Of a stretch of DNA of 64,000 bases, positions 8,025 through 16,715 are shown piece after piece. Every line of letters begins with the position of its first letter. Position 1 is the first letter of the stretch. Made by a program: the position numbers and the translations under genes. Below the pieces are notes generated by a model. It was not told where the DNA came from and did no database searches. It saw nothing but the letters and a program-made list of their open reading frames with translations. Source of the DNA: Planctomycetota bacterium. GTDB lineage: Bacteria > Planctomycetota > Phycisphaerae > Phycisphaerales > Phycisphaeraceae. The DNA lies in contig JAIOPN010000023.1 in the NCBI GenBank assembly GCA_021413865.1, positions 29,858-93,857 on the forward strand, written 5' to 3'.

Positions 8025-9772
8025 CGTTCAGGCTCCGCGGGGGGGGCAACGGCGGGCGGTGCGGCAAGACCGGGGAGTTCGGGGACGATGATCGTCATCC
8101 CGTCTTCATTGAGCGCACGTTCTTCGGCCATGATGTCAGTCAGATGGGCATCCCGTGCCTGATTGCTGGCGCGGGCGGCGATCATCAGCCGCGCCGGCTC
8201 GGTAAGCCTTTCGATCGGCGCCTCCAGTGAGCGGAGGAAGGGGGTGGGATAGAGCCCCAGCACGAGGCAGCCGATCGCCAGCGGGGCGAGCACGCCGATC
8301 TCGCGGGCGCTCAGGTCCTTCACCTCGTGACCGTGCCCGTGGGCGTCGCCATGGTCGTCGGTGGGAATCTTGGTCGGCCCCCAGACCACGCGGCCGGCCA
8401 TGTAGAGGATATAGATCGCGCCGAAGATCATGCCCACGCCCGCGACGGCCGCGTACCACGGGCCGAGCACGTTGCCGGCGGTGAAGGCCCCCAGCAGCGT
8501 GAGGAACTCGCCGACAAAGCCGTTGAGCCCCGGCAGGCCGACGCTGGCGAGGCAGAAGAAGATCATGAAGGTGGACCAGATCGGCATGACGGAGGCCAGG
8601 CCGCCCATGCGGGCCATCTCGCGGGTGTGGAACCGCTCATAGATCATGCCCACGCAGAGGAAGAGGGCCCCGGTGGAGAGGCCGTGGTTGACCATGTAGG
8701 CCACCGCGCCGCCGACGCCGATGGTGTTGATGGCGAAGAGGCCAAGGACGCAGAAACCAAGGTGGGAGACGGAGGAGTAGGCGATGAGTTTCTTGATGTC
8801 CTTCTGCACCCAGCAGATCAGTGCGGTGTAGAGGATGCCGATGATCGCCAGGCCGGCAATCCAAGGGGCGAAGTGGACGAGCGCTCCGGGGACGGGGCCG
8901 ATGACGGGGTCGAGCGCGACGCCGGTCATGGGGATGGCGAAGCGCAGCAGGCCGTAGGTTCCGAGCTTGAGCAGCACGCCGGCGAGGATGACAGAGCCGG
9001 CGGTGGGGGCCTCGGTGTGGGCGAGGGGCAGCCAGGTGTGGAAGGGGAAGATCGGCACCTTCACCGCAAAGCCGGCGAGCAGCGCCAGGAGCACCCAGGA
9101 TTGCTGCGCCACGGTCATGTAGGCGGCGGCGTGGTAGAGCGTCACGATGTTGAACGACCAGACGCCCGCCCCGGTGAACGGCGTCGCGGCGTCGAGCGTC
9201 GTGTTGAACCACGCTACGTAGAGTACGCCGGCGAAGGTGAGCATGGAGCCGGTGAAGGTGTAGAGGAAGAAGACGCGTGCGGCGCGGAGGCGGTCGGTGG
9301 AGCCGAAGATGCCGATCAGGAAGTAGAGCGGGACGAGGGTGAACTCGAAGCAGATGTAGAAGAAGAAGATGTCGGTGGCGACGAAGGTGCCGAGCATGGC
9401 CGCTTCGAGGACGAGCAGCCAGAGGAAGAACTCGCGGGCGCGTTCCTTGACGGCGGTGAAGGAGCCCAGCACGACCAGGGGCATGAGGAAGGTCGTAAGC
9501 AGGACGAGCCAGAGGGAGATGGCGTCGATGCCGAAGCCGAACTTCAGGCCGAACGCGGGGACCCAGTTGTGGAAGAAGCCGAATTGGAGGTCCTGCGTCC
9601 GCGTCCAGTCGAATTGGAATGCCAGACCGAGCGAGAGCGCGAAGGTAAGGAGCGTATAGGCCAGCGCGAACGGCCGGACGGCCGAGTCGTTGCCACGCGG
9701 CAGGAACATCAACCCGAGACCGCCCAGGAGCGGCACGAGGATCATGACGAGCATGATGGTGGTGGGATTCAT
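8021..9772 (-). CDS. nuoM: NADH-quinone oxidoreductase subunit M
   Basis: 583 residues, longer than the roughly 500 of E. coli NuoM. The antiporter-like core is clear: YICFEFTLVPLYFLIGIFG (conserved Glu), FPFHTWLPLAHTEAPTAGS, and KKLIAYSSVSHLGFCVLG with the pumping-channel Lys residues. The extra length is a C-terminal extension of about 80 residues, starting with a histidine/aspartate-rich loop (DDHGDAHGHGHE, about residue 475), another helix and a soluble tail ending in PPAVAPPAEPER. The His-rich loop is shared in style with NuoL next door. It lies 54 bp downstream of nuoL. Confidence 0.96.
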   Translation of the reverse strand: MNPTTIMLVMILVPLLGGLGLMFLPRGNDSAVRPFALAYTLLTFALSLGLAFQFDWTRTQDLQFGFFHNWVPAFGLKFGFGIDAISLWLVLLTTFLMPLVVLGSFTAVKERAREFFLWLLVLEAAMLGTFVATDIFFFYICFEFTLVPLYFLIGIFGSTDRLRAARVFFLYTFTGSMLTFAGVLYVAWFNTTLDAATPFTGAGVWSFNIVTLYHAAAYMTVAQQSWVLLALLAGFAVKVPIFPFHTWLPLAHTEAPTAGSVILAGVLLKLGTYGLLRFAIPMTGVALDPVIGPVPGALVHFAPWIAGLAIIGILYTALICWVQKDIKKLIAYSSVSHLGFCVLGLFAINTIGVGGAVAYMVNHGLSTGALFLCVGMIYERFHTREMARMGGLASVMPIWSTFMIFFCLASVGLPGLNGFVGEFLTLLGAFTAGNVLGPWYAAVAGVGMIFGAIYILYMAGRVVWGPTKIPTDDHGDAHGHGHEVKDLSAREIGVLAPLAIGCLVLGLYPTPFLRSLEAPIERLTEPARLMIAARASNQARDAHLTDIMAEERALNEDGMTIIVPELPGLAAPPAVAPPAEPER

Positions 9773-9826
9773 GGGTGGGGCGTGATCCGTGAGTCACCGG
9801 CTTGCATCGCCGGGGCAGTCATTCCG

Positions 9827-11842
9827 TTAGTTGGCGACAAAGAGGACCAGTAGGAGCAGCACGGCCGCACCGCACGCCATGCCCAGGCCGTAGCCCTGCA
9901 GCGCCCCGGTCTGGAGCCTGCGGGCGCCGATGCCCAGGGCGCGGGGGACGAGGCCGACGAGCGTCACAAGGGCGTCGATGATCAGGCGGTCGATCGCGAA
10001 GAAGATCTCGCCCTTGGTGCGCAGCGGCGTGACGATGGCGGCGTCGTTGATCTCATCGACGTAGTACTTGTTGTTGAGCAGGGTGACGATGGACTTGTAC
10101 TGCCGGGCGGCGGCGTCGGCGGCGGGGCGGTTGAGCCAGTGGAAGTAGGCCGCCAGCGCGATGCCGAGGATGGAGATGGCCGAGCTGATGACCATCATGG
10201 CGGTGTGCAGGTGGTAGCCGAAGAGTTCGGCGGCGTGGGCGGATTCCCCGCCGTGGACCGCGGCCGTTGAACTCTCCACCATCGACTCGATCCAGCCCGA
10301 GTGCTCCGCCCAGTAGCCCGCGGCGATCGCGCCGGCGGCCAGCACGATCAGCGGCAGGTTCATCAGCAGGGGCATCTCGTGCGCGTCGTGGTGGTGCTCG
10401 ACCTTGATGTCCGACGCCGCTTGCGGCTTGGCGTCTTCCCCGTGGCCGTGGTCGTGCCCATGCTCCTCCGCACCGTGGTGTTCCTCACCCATCTCGTACT
10501 GCTCGGGCCCCATGAACACGCGGAACCAGAGGCGGAAGGTGTAGAACGCGGTGAGGAAGGCCGTGAACAGGCCCAGGATACCCAGCGCGAGGAAGAGCGG
10601 TTGGCCGTGCTCACCTAATCCCTTTTCCATCACGGCGGCGAGGATCATGTCCTTGGAGAAGAAGCCGGCGGTGAGCGGGAAGCCCGCCAGCGCAAGGCAG
10701 CCGACGAACATGAGCCAGCAGGTGACCGGCATCTTCGTGCGCAGGCCCGACATCTTGCGGAGGTCGAGCTGGCCCGCCAGGGCGTGCATCACGGAACCCG
10801 CGGTGAGGAAGAGCAGCGCCTTGAAGAAGGCGTGCGTGAACAGGTGGAACACACCGCCCACGGTGCTCAGCGCGCCCACGCCCAGGAACATGTAGCCGAG
10901 CTGCGAGATCGTCGAGTAGGCGTAGATGCGCTTGATGTCGTACTGGCAGAGCGCGATGGTCGCGGCGAACACCGCGGTAAGCCCGCCGACCACGGCCACG
11001 ACCGGCAACGCGTAGGGCGAGAGCACAAAGATCGGCAGCAGGCGTGCGATCATATAGACGCCGGCGGTCACCATCGTGGCGGCGTGGATGAGGGCGGAGA
11101 CGGGCGTCGGGCCCTCCATGGCGTCGGGGAGCCAGACGTAGAGCGGGAGCTGCGCCGACTTGCCGAACGCGCCGAGCATGAGCAAGAAGGGGATCAGCGT
11201 GACGGCCGTCGAGGGCTCGCTGACGTGCTCCGCCGCGATGATCGCCTCGCGCAGGCTCACGGTGCCGAACGTCTGATAGACCAGGAAGATGCCCAGCGCG
11301 AAGCCCAGGTCGCCGATGCGGTTGACGATGAAGGCCTTCTTGGCGGCGGCCACGGCGGAGGGCTTGTTGTAGTAGTAGCCGATGAGCAGGTAGGAGCAGA
11401 GGCCCACCCCCTCCCAGCCCAGGTAGAGCAGGACGAGGTTGTCCGCCATGACCAGGTTGGTCATCGCGAAGATGAAGAGGCTGACGAAGGTGAAGAAGCG
11501 GGCGTAGCCCTTGTCCCCCTTCATATAGAAGGCCGCGTACCACGCCACCAGCGTGCCGATGCCGCAGACCACGAAGAGCATGATCAGGGTGAGCGGGTCG
11601 ATGAAGTAGGAGAAGTTGGCGCTGAAGCCGCCGATGTTGATCCACTCGAAGAAGGGCACGACCGCGCCGCCGGGGGGCACGCCGCCGCGGTGCAGGAAGG
11701 CGATCACGAAGCCCGAGGCGATGGAGAGGATGCAGATCGGCGCCGCCAGGCAGCGCAGCGCCTTCTTCGTGCAGCAGAGACCGCAAAGCACCGCCGCGAG
11801 CGCGGGCAGCCAGGGGATGAATTTGATGAGGTCGAGGTTCAT
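9827..11842 (-). CDS. nuoL: NADH-quinone oxidoreductase subunit L
   Basis: 671 residues, with at least 15 membrane helices. NuoL is the distal proton pump of complex I and carries the long lateral helix at its C-terminus. Signature stretches are LVLLYLGWEGVGLCSYLLIGYYY, AFGKSAQLPLYVWLPDAMEGPTPVSALIHAATMV (the most conserved part of the family), and KRIYAYSTISQLGYMFLG. A strongly histidine-rich cytoplasmic or periplasmic loop occurs at about residues 450-490 (HHGAEEHGHDHGHGED, then HHHDAHE). This loop is not present in the E. coli protein and could bind metal. The gene is 19 bp downstream of nuoK. Confidence 0.97.
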   Translation of the reverse strand: MNLDLIKFIPWLPALAAVLCGLCCTKKALRCLAAPICILSIASGFVIAFLHRGGVPPGGAVVPFFEWINIGGFSANFSYFIDPLTLIMLFVVCGIGTLVAWYAAFYMKGDKGYARFFTFVSLFIFAMTNLVMADNLVLLYLGWEGVGLCSYLLIGYYYNKPSAVAAAKKAFIVNRIGDLGFALGIFLVYQTFGTVSLREAIIAAEHVSEPSTAVTLIPFLLMLGAFGKSAQLPLYVWLPDAMEGPTPVSALIHAATMVTAGVYMIARLLPIFVLSPYALPVVAVVGGLTAVFAATIALCQYDIKRIYAYSTISQLGYMFLGVGALSTVGGVFHLFTHAFFKALLFLTAGSVMHALAGQLDLRKMSGLRTKMPVTCWLMFVGCLALAGFPLTAGFFSKDMILAAVMEKGLGEHGQPLFLALGILGLFTAFLTAFYTFRLWFRVFMGPEQYEMGEEHHGAEEHGHDHGHGEDAKPQAASDIKVEHHHDAHEMPLLMNLPLIVLAAGAIAAGYWAEHSGWIESMVESSTAAVHGGESAHAAELFGYHLHTAMMVISSAISILGIALAAYFHWLNRPAADAAARQYKSIVTLLNNKYYVDEINDAAIVTPLRTKGEIFFAIDRLIIDALVTLVGLVPRALGIGARRLQTGALQGYGLGMACGAAVLLLLVLFVAN

Positions 11843-11861
11843 GTGAAAAACGGCTGAGGGC

Positions 11862-12182
11862 TTAGCCCTTCATCTCCCCCCACGCCTGGGCGTCGAGCGT
11901 CCGACGGCGGCGGAACAGCAGCACGACCAGGCCCAGCGCCAGGGCCGCTTCGGCGGCGGCGATCGTCAGCAGGAAGATCACGAAGGTCTGCCCCGTGTCG
12001 TTCTGGTGATAACGGCTGAAGGCCACCAGCGTCACCGCCACGCCCTGGAACATCATCTCCGTGCAGAGGAACATGATGATCAGGTTGCGCCGTGAGATGA
12101 AGCCGATCACGCCCAGCACAAAGAGCACCGCCCCGGTGAAGAGGTAGTGCGCCAGCGTCAGGCTGTGCAGCGGATCGGTCAT
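11862..12182 (-). CDS. nuoK: NADH-quinone oxidoreductase subunit K
   Basis: 106 residues with three membrane helices, normal for NuoK. The two membrane-embedded glutamates are visible in LIIMFLCTEMMFQGVAV and TIAAAEAALALGLVV. It couples quinone reduction to proton movement between NuoJ and NuoN. Its ATG overlaps the nuoJ stop by 4 bp (ATGA). Confidence 0.96.
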   Translation of the reverse strand: MTDPLHSLTLAHYLFTGAVLFVLGVIGFISRRNLIIMFLCTEMMFQGVAVTLVAFSRYHQNDTGQTFVIFLLTIAAAEAALALGLVVLLFRRRRTLDAQAWGEMKG

Positions 12183-13072
12183 GCGTTCCCCGTTGTCGAT
12201 GCGGGCGGATCGCCGGGCTCATCCACGCGCTTGCGTGCGATGACCACGGCCCCGACCAGCGAGACGAGCAGGATCACGCCCGCCAGCTCCAGGCCCAGCG
12301 GGTGGTTGCGGAACAGGTCCAGGCCGACGCGTTCGACGTTGTGCAGTTGCCGGGTCGGCGCTAGTTCTTCGGTGGAGATGCCGTTGGCGCTGCCGGCGAG
12401 TTTTCCCGCGAGGGCGGCGTCGAGCCGGTTGGGGAGGATCGCGCCGTCGCCGGAGATGATCTGCTCGTCCGTCAGCCCCCGCGCGGCGGGGTTGGGCACG
12501 ATGGCGTTGGGGTTGAAGGCGACCGATAGCAGGGCCGCCAGCAGGAGAAATCCCACCGCCACAGCCATGAGGGGCTCACGGGCAACACGGTCGTACTCGG
12601 GTGAGTCCGCCGCGTCGGCGTCGCCCGCCTGGGCGGCGAGCATGATGACAAAGACGTAGGTCACCAGGATCGCCCCGCCGTAGATGATGACCATGGCGAA
12701 GGCCATGAACTCGGCGTTGAGCGTCAGGAAAAGCCCGGACGACGCGAGGACGACCATGACGAACCAGAGGGCGGAATAGACGGGCCGGGTGTGGGTTATG
12801 ACGCGGACGGCCGAGCCGATGGCGATGGCGGAGAAAATGTAGTAGCAGGCCATCGCCGAGCGCGCCAGGCCGGTCTCGTAGGGCATCTCGCGCGAGAGAT
12901 AGAGCCAGAGGCCGCCGAGCGTGGCGGCGCCGAGCAGGCCGCCGAGGAACCGGGGGTTGTAGCCCGGCCGGGGCATCATGAGCAAGAGGGCGGCGGCGCC
13001 GACCACCGAGGCGATATACAGGGCGTACGTCATAGAGCCGATCGAGCCCGTCGGGGGCTGCGCCATACGCAC
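12179..13072 (-). CDS. nuoJ: NADH-quinone oxidoreductase subunit J with N-terminal extension
   Basis: 297 residues, against about 180 in E. coli. The NuoJ core starts near residue 75 (ACYYIFSAIAIGSAVRVIT) and includes GLFLTLNAEFMAFAMVIIYGGAILVTYVFVIML, with the broken pi-bulge helix typical of subunit J. In front of it are about 75 extra residues with two predicted membrane helices (YALYIASVVGAAALLLMM and LGGLLGAATLGGLWLYL). After the core is a periplasmic or cytoplasmic loop and one last helix near the C-terminus. It is the first gene of the nuoJKLMN run. MRMAQPP may start at either Met; the second would be at 13066. Confidence 0.92.
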   Translation of the reverse strand: MRMAQPPTGSIGSMTYALYIASVVGAAALLLMMPRPGYNPRFLGGLLGAATLGGLWLYLSREMPYETGLARSAMACYYIFSAIAIGSAVRVITHTRPVYSALWFVMVVLASSGLFLTLNAEFMAFAMVIIYGGAILVTYVFVIMLAAQAGDADAADSPEYDRVAREPLMAVAVGFLLLAALLSVAFNPNAIVPNPAARGLTDEQIISGDGAILPNRLDAALAGKLAGSANGISTEELAPTRQLHNVERVGLDLFRNHPLGLELAGVILLVSLVGAVVIARKRVDEPGDPPASTTGNA

Positions 13073-13247
13073 AAAACCGACACGATCGGCACCCGCCGAC
13101 CGAGAGAGGGCACAGCATAAGAACGCCTCCGGGTGATTGCAACTTTGTTGGCGGGCGCGGTGGAAAGCGCGGATTCACGATCGATGGATCAGGCCGGTGG
13201 AGACGAACAGCGGCCTGTTACACTGTTGCCCAAACCGGGAACCCTTC

Positions 13248-14150
13248 ATGCGTTGCCGCACCTGCGGGTACATCCTTTGCAATCTCCGCCAGCCCGTTTG
13301 CCCCGAATGCGGCACGGGGTTCGACATCCGCAGCTACAAGTTCACGAAGGAGACGGTCGCCTTCGCGTGCCCGTACTGCGACGCGATGCACGCGGGGCAG
13401 GGCACGAAGTACATCCCGGAAGAGGCGGACACAGCCACCTGCCGCGCCTGTGGTCGGGAGATGAACGTCGCGTGCATGCGGGTCGTTCCCCTCGTGCCGC
13501 TCGATCAGGTGGAGGCGATCCTCGATACCACGCTGCCGTGGGAGGAGCGTCGGCACCTCGGGCGGGTCAAGGCGTGGTGGAAGACTTGCGTCATGGCGAT
13601 GCTCCGGCCCGGTGAGATGGGGCGGAAGATCGACGCGACGACCTCTCTGAAGCAGGCGTATTGGTACGCGGTATGGGTGCTGCTGCCCGGCGTGATCGTG
13701 CACGGGCTCCTGCTCATGATCGCGCTCGGGATCGTTGTAATGGTGTTTCTGGCGTCGAGCCTCAATCGGCATGACGTCATCGAGATCATTGTTTATGGCA
13801 CGGCGGTGGCTGTGGCCTTCTTCGTAGTGTTGCCGCTAATCTTCCCCCTCTTTGTCATCTCGTTCATGGCCGCTCCCGCGCACCTCCTGCTGCGCGTGCT
13901 GGGGAAGACCCGGCAACCGTTCCGCGCCACGGCGGTGGGGTGTCTCTATGCCACCGAGCCGATGTGGGTGCTGCTTATCCCGGTGTGCGGGTACTACACG
14001 CTGAATATTTTTCAGATATGGGCCGTCGTCTCGACGGTGATCGTGACCAAAAATGTCCACAAAGCCCATGGGGGCTGGGCGACGCTGGCGGTGCTCTGGT
14101 TTCCCGTCACCCTGTTGGTTGCGATGACATCGTTCGCGATTACGAGATAA
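13248..14150 (+). CDS. Zinc-ribbon protein with C-terminal Yip1-like membrane domain
   Basis: 300 residues from ATG 13248. The N-terminal 80 residues carry CxxC pairs at Cys3/Cys6, Cys18/Cys21, Cys41/Cys44 and Cys65/Cys68, which suggests two zinc ribbons. The first reads MRCRTCGYILCNL. After a soluble stretch, the C-terminal 170 residues contain about four or five membrane helices beginning YWYAVWVLLPGVIVHGLLL. This layout resembles other planctomycete Yip1-domain membrane proteins, but the specific role is unknown. It is divergent from nuoJ and convergent with the GH15 gene (18 bp gap). Confidence 0.7.
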   Translation: MRCRTCGYILCNLRQPVCPECGTGFDIRSYKFTKETVAFACPYCDAMHAGQGTKYIPEEADTATCRACGREMNVACMRVVPLVPLDQVEAILDTTLPWEERRHLGRVKAWWKTCVMAMLRPGEMGRKIDATTSLKQAYWYAVWVLLPGVIVHGLLLMIALGIVVMVFLASSLNRHDVIEIIVYGTAVAVAFFVVLPLIFPLFVISFMAAPAHLLLRVLGKTRQPFRATAVGCLYATEPMWVLLIPVCGYYTLNIFQIWAVVSTVIVTKNVHKAHGGWATLAVLWFPVTLLVAMTSFAITR

Positions 14151-14167
14151 AACTGAGCGGCCCGACC

Positions 14168-16384
14168 TCACACCCGGACGCTTTCGCGGTGGTCGTGGCG
14201 GTGACCGATGGTGGAATGGACGGGCTGGCCGCAGGTCGGGCAGGCCTGCATCTGCTCGAGCTTCTCCAAGTAGGCCATCAGCGTCGAGACGACCGTCGCG
14301 TGGCTCCACGTCAGCGGTGAAACCGAGAGCGGGGCGTTGGTCTGCGGGTGCACCTGTTCGGCCAGCACGCCCGACGGCAGGGCGTGGGCGGCGACCCACT
14401 CAAAGATCGGCAACGCCTTGCGCAGCTCTTCAGGGGTGGACGCCTTGGCGATATGCCACTCTGCGAGCCAGAGCGTGCAGATGAACCAGGGGTTGCCCGG
14501 CACCTTGTCGGTGTCGTCGGAGATGCGGTGGTAGAAATCGACCTCGTACCGCGCCACGCCGCCCACGGGTGTCTTGACCCACAGGCGGGATTCGATCGCC
14601 TCCATGGTCTTGCGGACACGCTCGTCGTTCACATCAAGCAGCCCCATCGAGAAGATGGCGTACATCGAGCTGTCGATGACGGAGTCCCGCTCGAAGGCGA
14701 AGTCGGCGTGCGGCGGCGTCTCGGCGTGCCGGCCGTTGCCGTTGCCATTGTGCGGTGCGACGGCGTGGTCCGGCCGCGGCGTCCGGCCGGCGATCACGTC
14801 CGCCATCAGCCGGGCGGTGCGGTCGTGGTCCAGCGGGACGATGCGGCGCAGGAACCGGTCGTGCTCGGGCGACCACATGTATTTGCAGAACGCCTCGCGC
14901 GTCTGCTCCGCGGCGCGGAGGTAGGTCGCCGCGCGGGACGTGTCGCCGAAGCTCACCGCGAACTGGTGCGCCGCCATCAGGCCCGCGTACACCGTCGCCA
15001 CCGTGAAGGCGTGCACGCCCCATCGCTCCTCCCAGAGGTCGTAGCTGGGCAGGGGCAGGTGCGTGTCCGGGTCGCGGAAGCGCACGAGGAAGTCGGCCGC
15101 ACGGATGATCAGGTTCATCCAGAGCGGGCGGACGAACTCGATGTCGCGGTAGATCGCGTAGTGCCGCCAGAGCGCCCAGAGCACGAGCGCGGTTTCGTCC
15201 TCCTGGATGGGGAGCTGCGGCTTGCCCAGGGCGACCCACGGGTGCCAGCTCGACGCCGGGCTGCCGTCGGGGTTGTACTTGTGCAGGAGGAACCCCTGCT
15301 CGTGGATGATGCGCGAGCAGAGGGAATAGAACGACCGCGCCACGTCGGGGAAGCCCGCCGAGTCCAGCGCGGCGGCGACCATCGCGCCGTCGCGGGGCCA
15401 GAGGTAACTGTAGGTGTCGCGCGAGAACTGCATGATGTCCGAGTCGTTGGCGGCGATGATCGCGCCGGTGACGTTGTCGATCTGCGTGCGCACGACCAGC
15501 AGCGAGCGCTTGAAGAGGTCGATCACCTGCGGCGAGGGTCCGCCCTCCTCGGGCGCGGGGAAGCGTGACCGGCTGGCCTGGAGCCAGAGCCGCCAGTAAG
15601 CCGTGGTGCGGTTGATGACACCCTGCGGCCCCTCGCGGTGGATGAAGTGGTGGATCTCCTGCATGTCGCCGAGGTTGAACCCGGCGCCCAGGATCATGTA
15701 AACGGTGCGCGACCCGCCCGGCGGGAGCGCGACCTGCAGCATCATGGTGGAGTCCACCGCGCCCTGCGCGATGGCGTTGCCGCCCAGCCGGCCGTCCTCG
15801 GCGTCGCGCCACGTGCCCTCGGCTCCGCGGAAGCCCGAGGTGCCCGTGGCGTACTCGTCGATGCGCTGCTCGCCGTCGGCGTGCCAGGTCGCCATCAGGT
15901 ACCGGTTCGTGCGGTAGTGGATCAGGGCGCGGAACTGCGGGTCGAAGTAGGCGGTGTCGCCCACCTTCGTGCCGTACATGTCGAAGTCGAGGTGCTGAAA
16001 CAGGTGGACCTCGCGCTGCGCGTCGCTGAGGTTGCGCACCTCGATGCGGCGGACGAGCACCGGGCGGTGGAAATCCACCACGTCGCAGCAGCGCAGCTCG
16101 ATCTGTAATTCGTCGTGCGTCATGACGACGTCGCTCGCCAGCGTGTCGGGCTGGTAGCCCAGGTGGATCTTCCAGCCCTGCGTGGACCAGTGGAGGCGGC
16201 GCTTGCGGCGGTCGCTGCCCCCGCCCTGGTGCGTGGAGCGCTCGGCCCAGACGCCGAACCGGCACGGGCCGCCCCCCGCGTGGTTTTCCTGGCCCACGTG
16301 AGGGAAATAGACGTCCCTGATCTGGTAGTGCTGGTCGTAGGTGACCAGGAGTTGACCATTGCCGACGGGGATATCGCGGGGCAT
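14168..16384 (-). CDS. Glycoside hydrolase family 15 glucoamylase/glucodextranase-like protein
   Basis: 738 residues. The N-terminal 270 residues form the beta-sandwich domain of bacterial GH15 proteins (NGQLLVTYDQHYQIRDVYFP). The (alpha/alpha)6 catalytic barrel follows, with YSYLWPRDGAMVAAALDSAGF and later QEDETALVLWALWRHY, which contains the probable general acid. It would release glucose from alpha-glucans or act on trehalose-like substrates. No signal peptide is visible, so it is probably cytoplasmic. The C-terminus carries a small CPTCGQPVH zinc-knuckle-like motif (about residue 718) that is unusual for the family. The region upstream holds a palindromic repeat. Confidence 0.88.
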   Translation of the reverse strand: MPRDIPVGNGQLLVTYDQHYQIRDVYFPHVGQENHAGGGPCRFGVWAERSTHQGGGSDRRKRRLHWSTQGWKIHLGYQPDTLASDVVMTHDELQIELRCCDVVDFHRPVLVRRIEVRNLSDAQREVHLFQHLDFDMYGTKVGDTAYFDPQFRALIHYRTNRYLMATWHADGEQRIDEYATGTSGFRGAEGTWRDAEDGRLGGNAIAQGAVDSTMMLQVALPPGGSRTVYMILGAGFNLGDMQEIHHFIHREGPQGVINRTTAYWRLWLQASRSRFPAPEEGGPSPQVIDLFKRSLLVVRTQIDNVTGAIIAANDSDIMQFSRDTYSYLWPRDGAMVAAALDSAGFPDVARSFYSLCSRIIHEQGFLLHKYNPDGSPASSWHPWVALGKPQLPIQEDETALVLWALWRHYAIYRDIEFVRPLWMNLIIRAADFLVRFRDPDTHLPLPSYDLWEERWGVHAFTVATVYAGLMAAHQFAVSFGDTSRAATYLRAAEQTREAFCKYMWSPEHDRFLRRIVPLDHDRTARLMADVIAGRTPRPDHAVAPHNGNGNGRHAETPPHADFAFERDSVIDSSMYAIFSMGLLDVNDERVRKTMEAIESRLWVKTPVGGVARYEVDFYHRISDDTDKVPGNPWFICTLWLAEWHIAKASTPEELRKALPIFEWVAAHALPSGVLAEQVHPQTNAPLSVSPLTWSHATVVSTLMAYLEKLEQMQACPTCGQPVHSTIGHRHDHRESVRV

Positions 16385-16715
16385 TCCGGCCTTTCCGTGT
16401 TCGCTCGGTCACACAGCCCGCCCGCTCCTTCGCGGGGGCACAGCCTGGTACTTATCGGCCAAATCGATCTCCCGCATGCGTCACGATTTGGGTCTCAGGC
16501 CAAGCCCCATGACGAGTCCACGAGTCGTCGGGGTCCGCCGCCGTACTGAGTTATTGTGCCCGGGTGCCACTGGTCGGGCATCCTCGCCAGACCGGTGCCT
16601 CCAAGGTGCGTTCAAGAGCACTGGTCGATGAGTACATCGACCAGTGGCACCCCGTCGTACACGCCGCGTTGCCAGCCCCACACCACGGCGTTACGCTCGA
16701 CGCCCGGCCCGAAAT
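16385..16715. other. 332-bp divergent intergenic region
   Basis: This gap between the divergent GH15 and enolase-superfamily genes holds a 91-bp double-hairpin repeat (16562-16652). It also holds one copy of the 13-mer GGTACTTATCGGC at 16447-16459 that recurs at 23217-23229. I see no supportable coding sequence or RNA gene in the rest. The promoters of both flanking genes must lie here, but I cannot place them with confidence. Confidence 0.6.
16562..16652. repeat. Dispersed double-hairpin repeat, copy 1
   Basis: The outer arms GGGTGCCACTGGTC (16562-16575) and GACCAGTGGCACCC (16639-16652) are a perfect 14-bp inverted repeat. Inside the right half, CACTGGTCGATG (16619-16630) and CATCGACCAGTG (16635-16646) form a perfect 12-bp hairpin with loop AGTA. 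The left half can form a second hairpin with one mismatch (CACTGGTC against GACCGGTG). The same design and the same first 14 bases occur at 49741-49826. The element has no coding capacity, so it looks like a REP/MITE-type mobile palindrome. Confidence 0.85.

Noticed and set aside
6495..8162. 555-codon open frame on the plus strand opposite nuoN/nuoM
   Set aside because: It is exactly antisense to confidently identified nuoN, and its composition (repeated Asp/Gly/Glu/Arg) is typical of a high-GC shadow frame.
8327..9853. 508-codon open frame antisense to nuoM
   Set aside because: Shadow of nuoM with biased acidic/basic composition and no domain.
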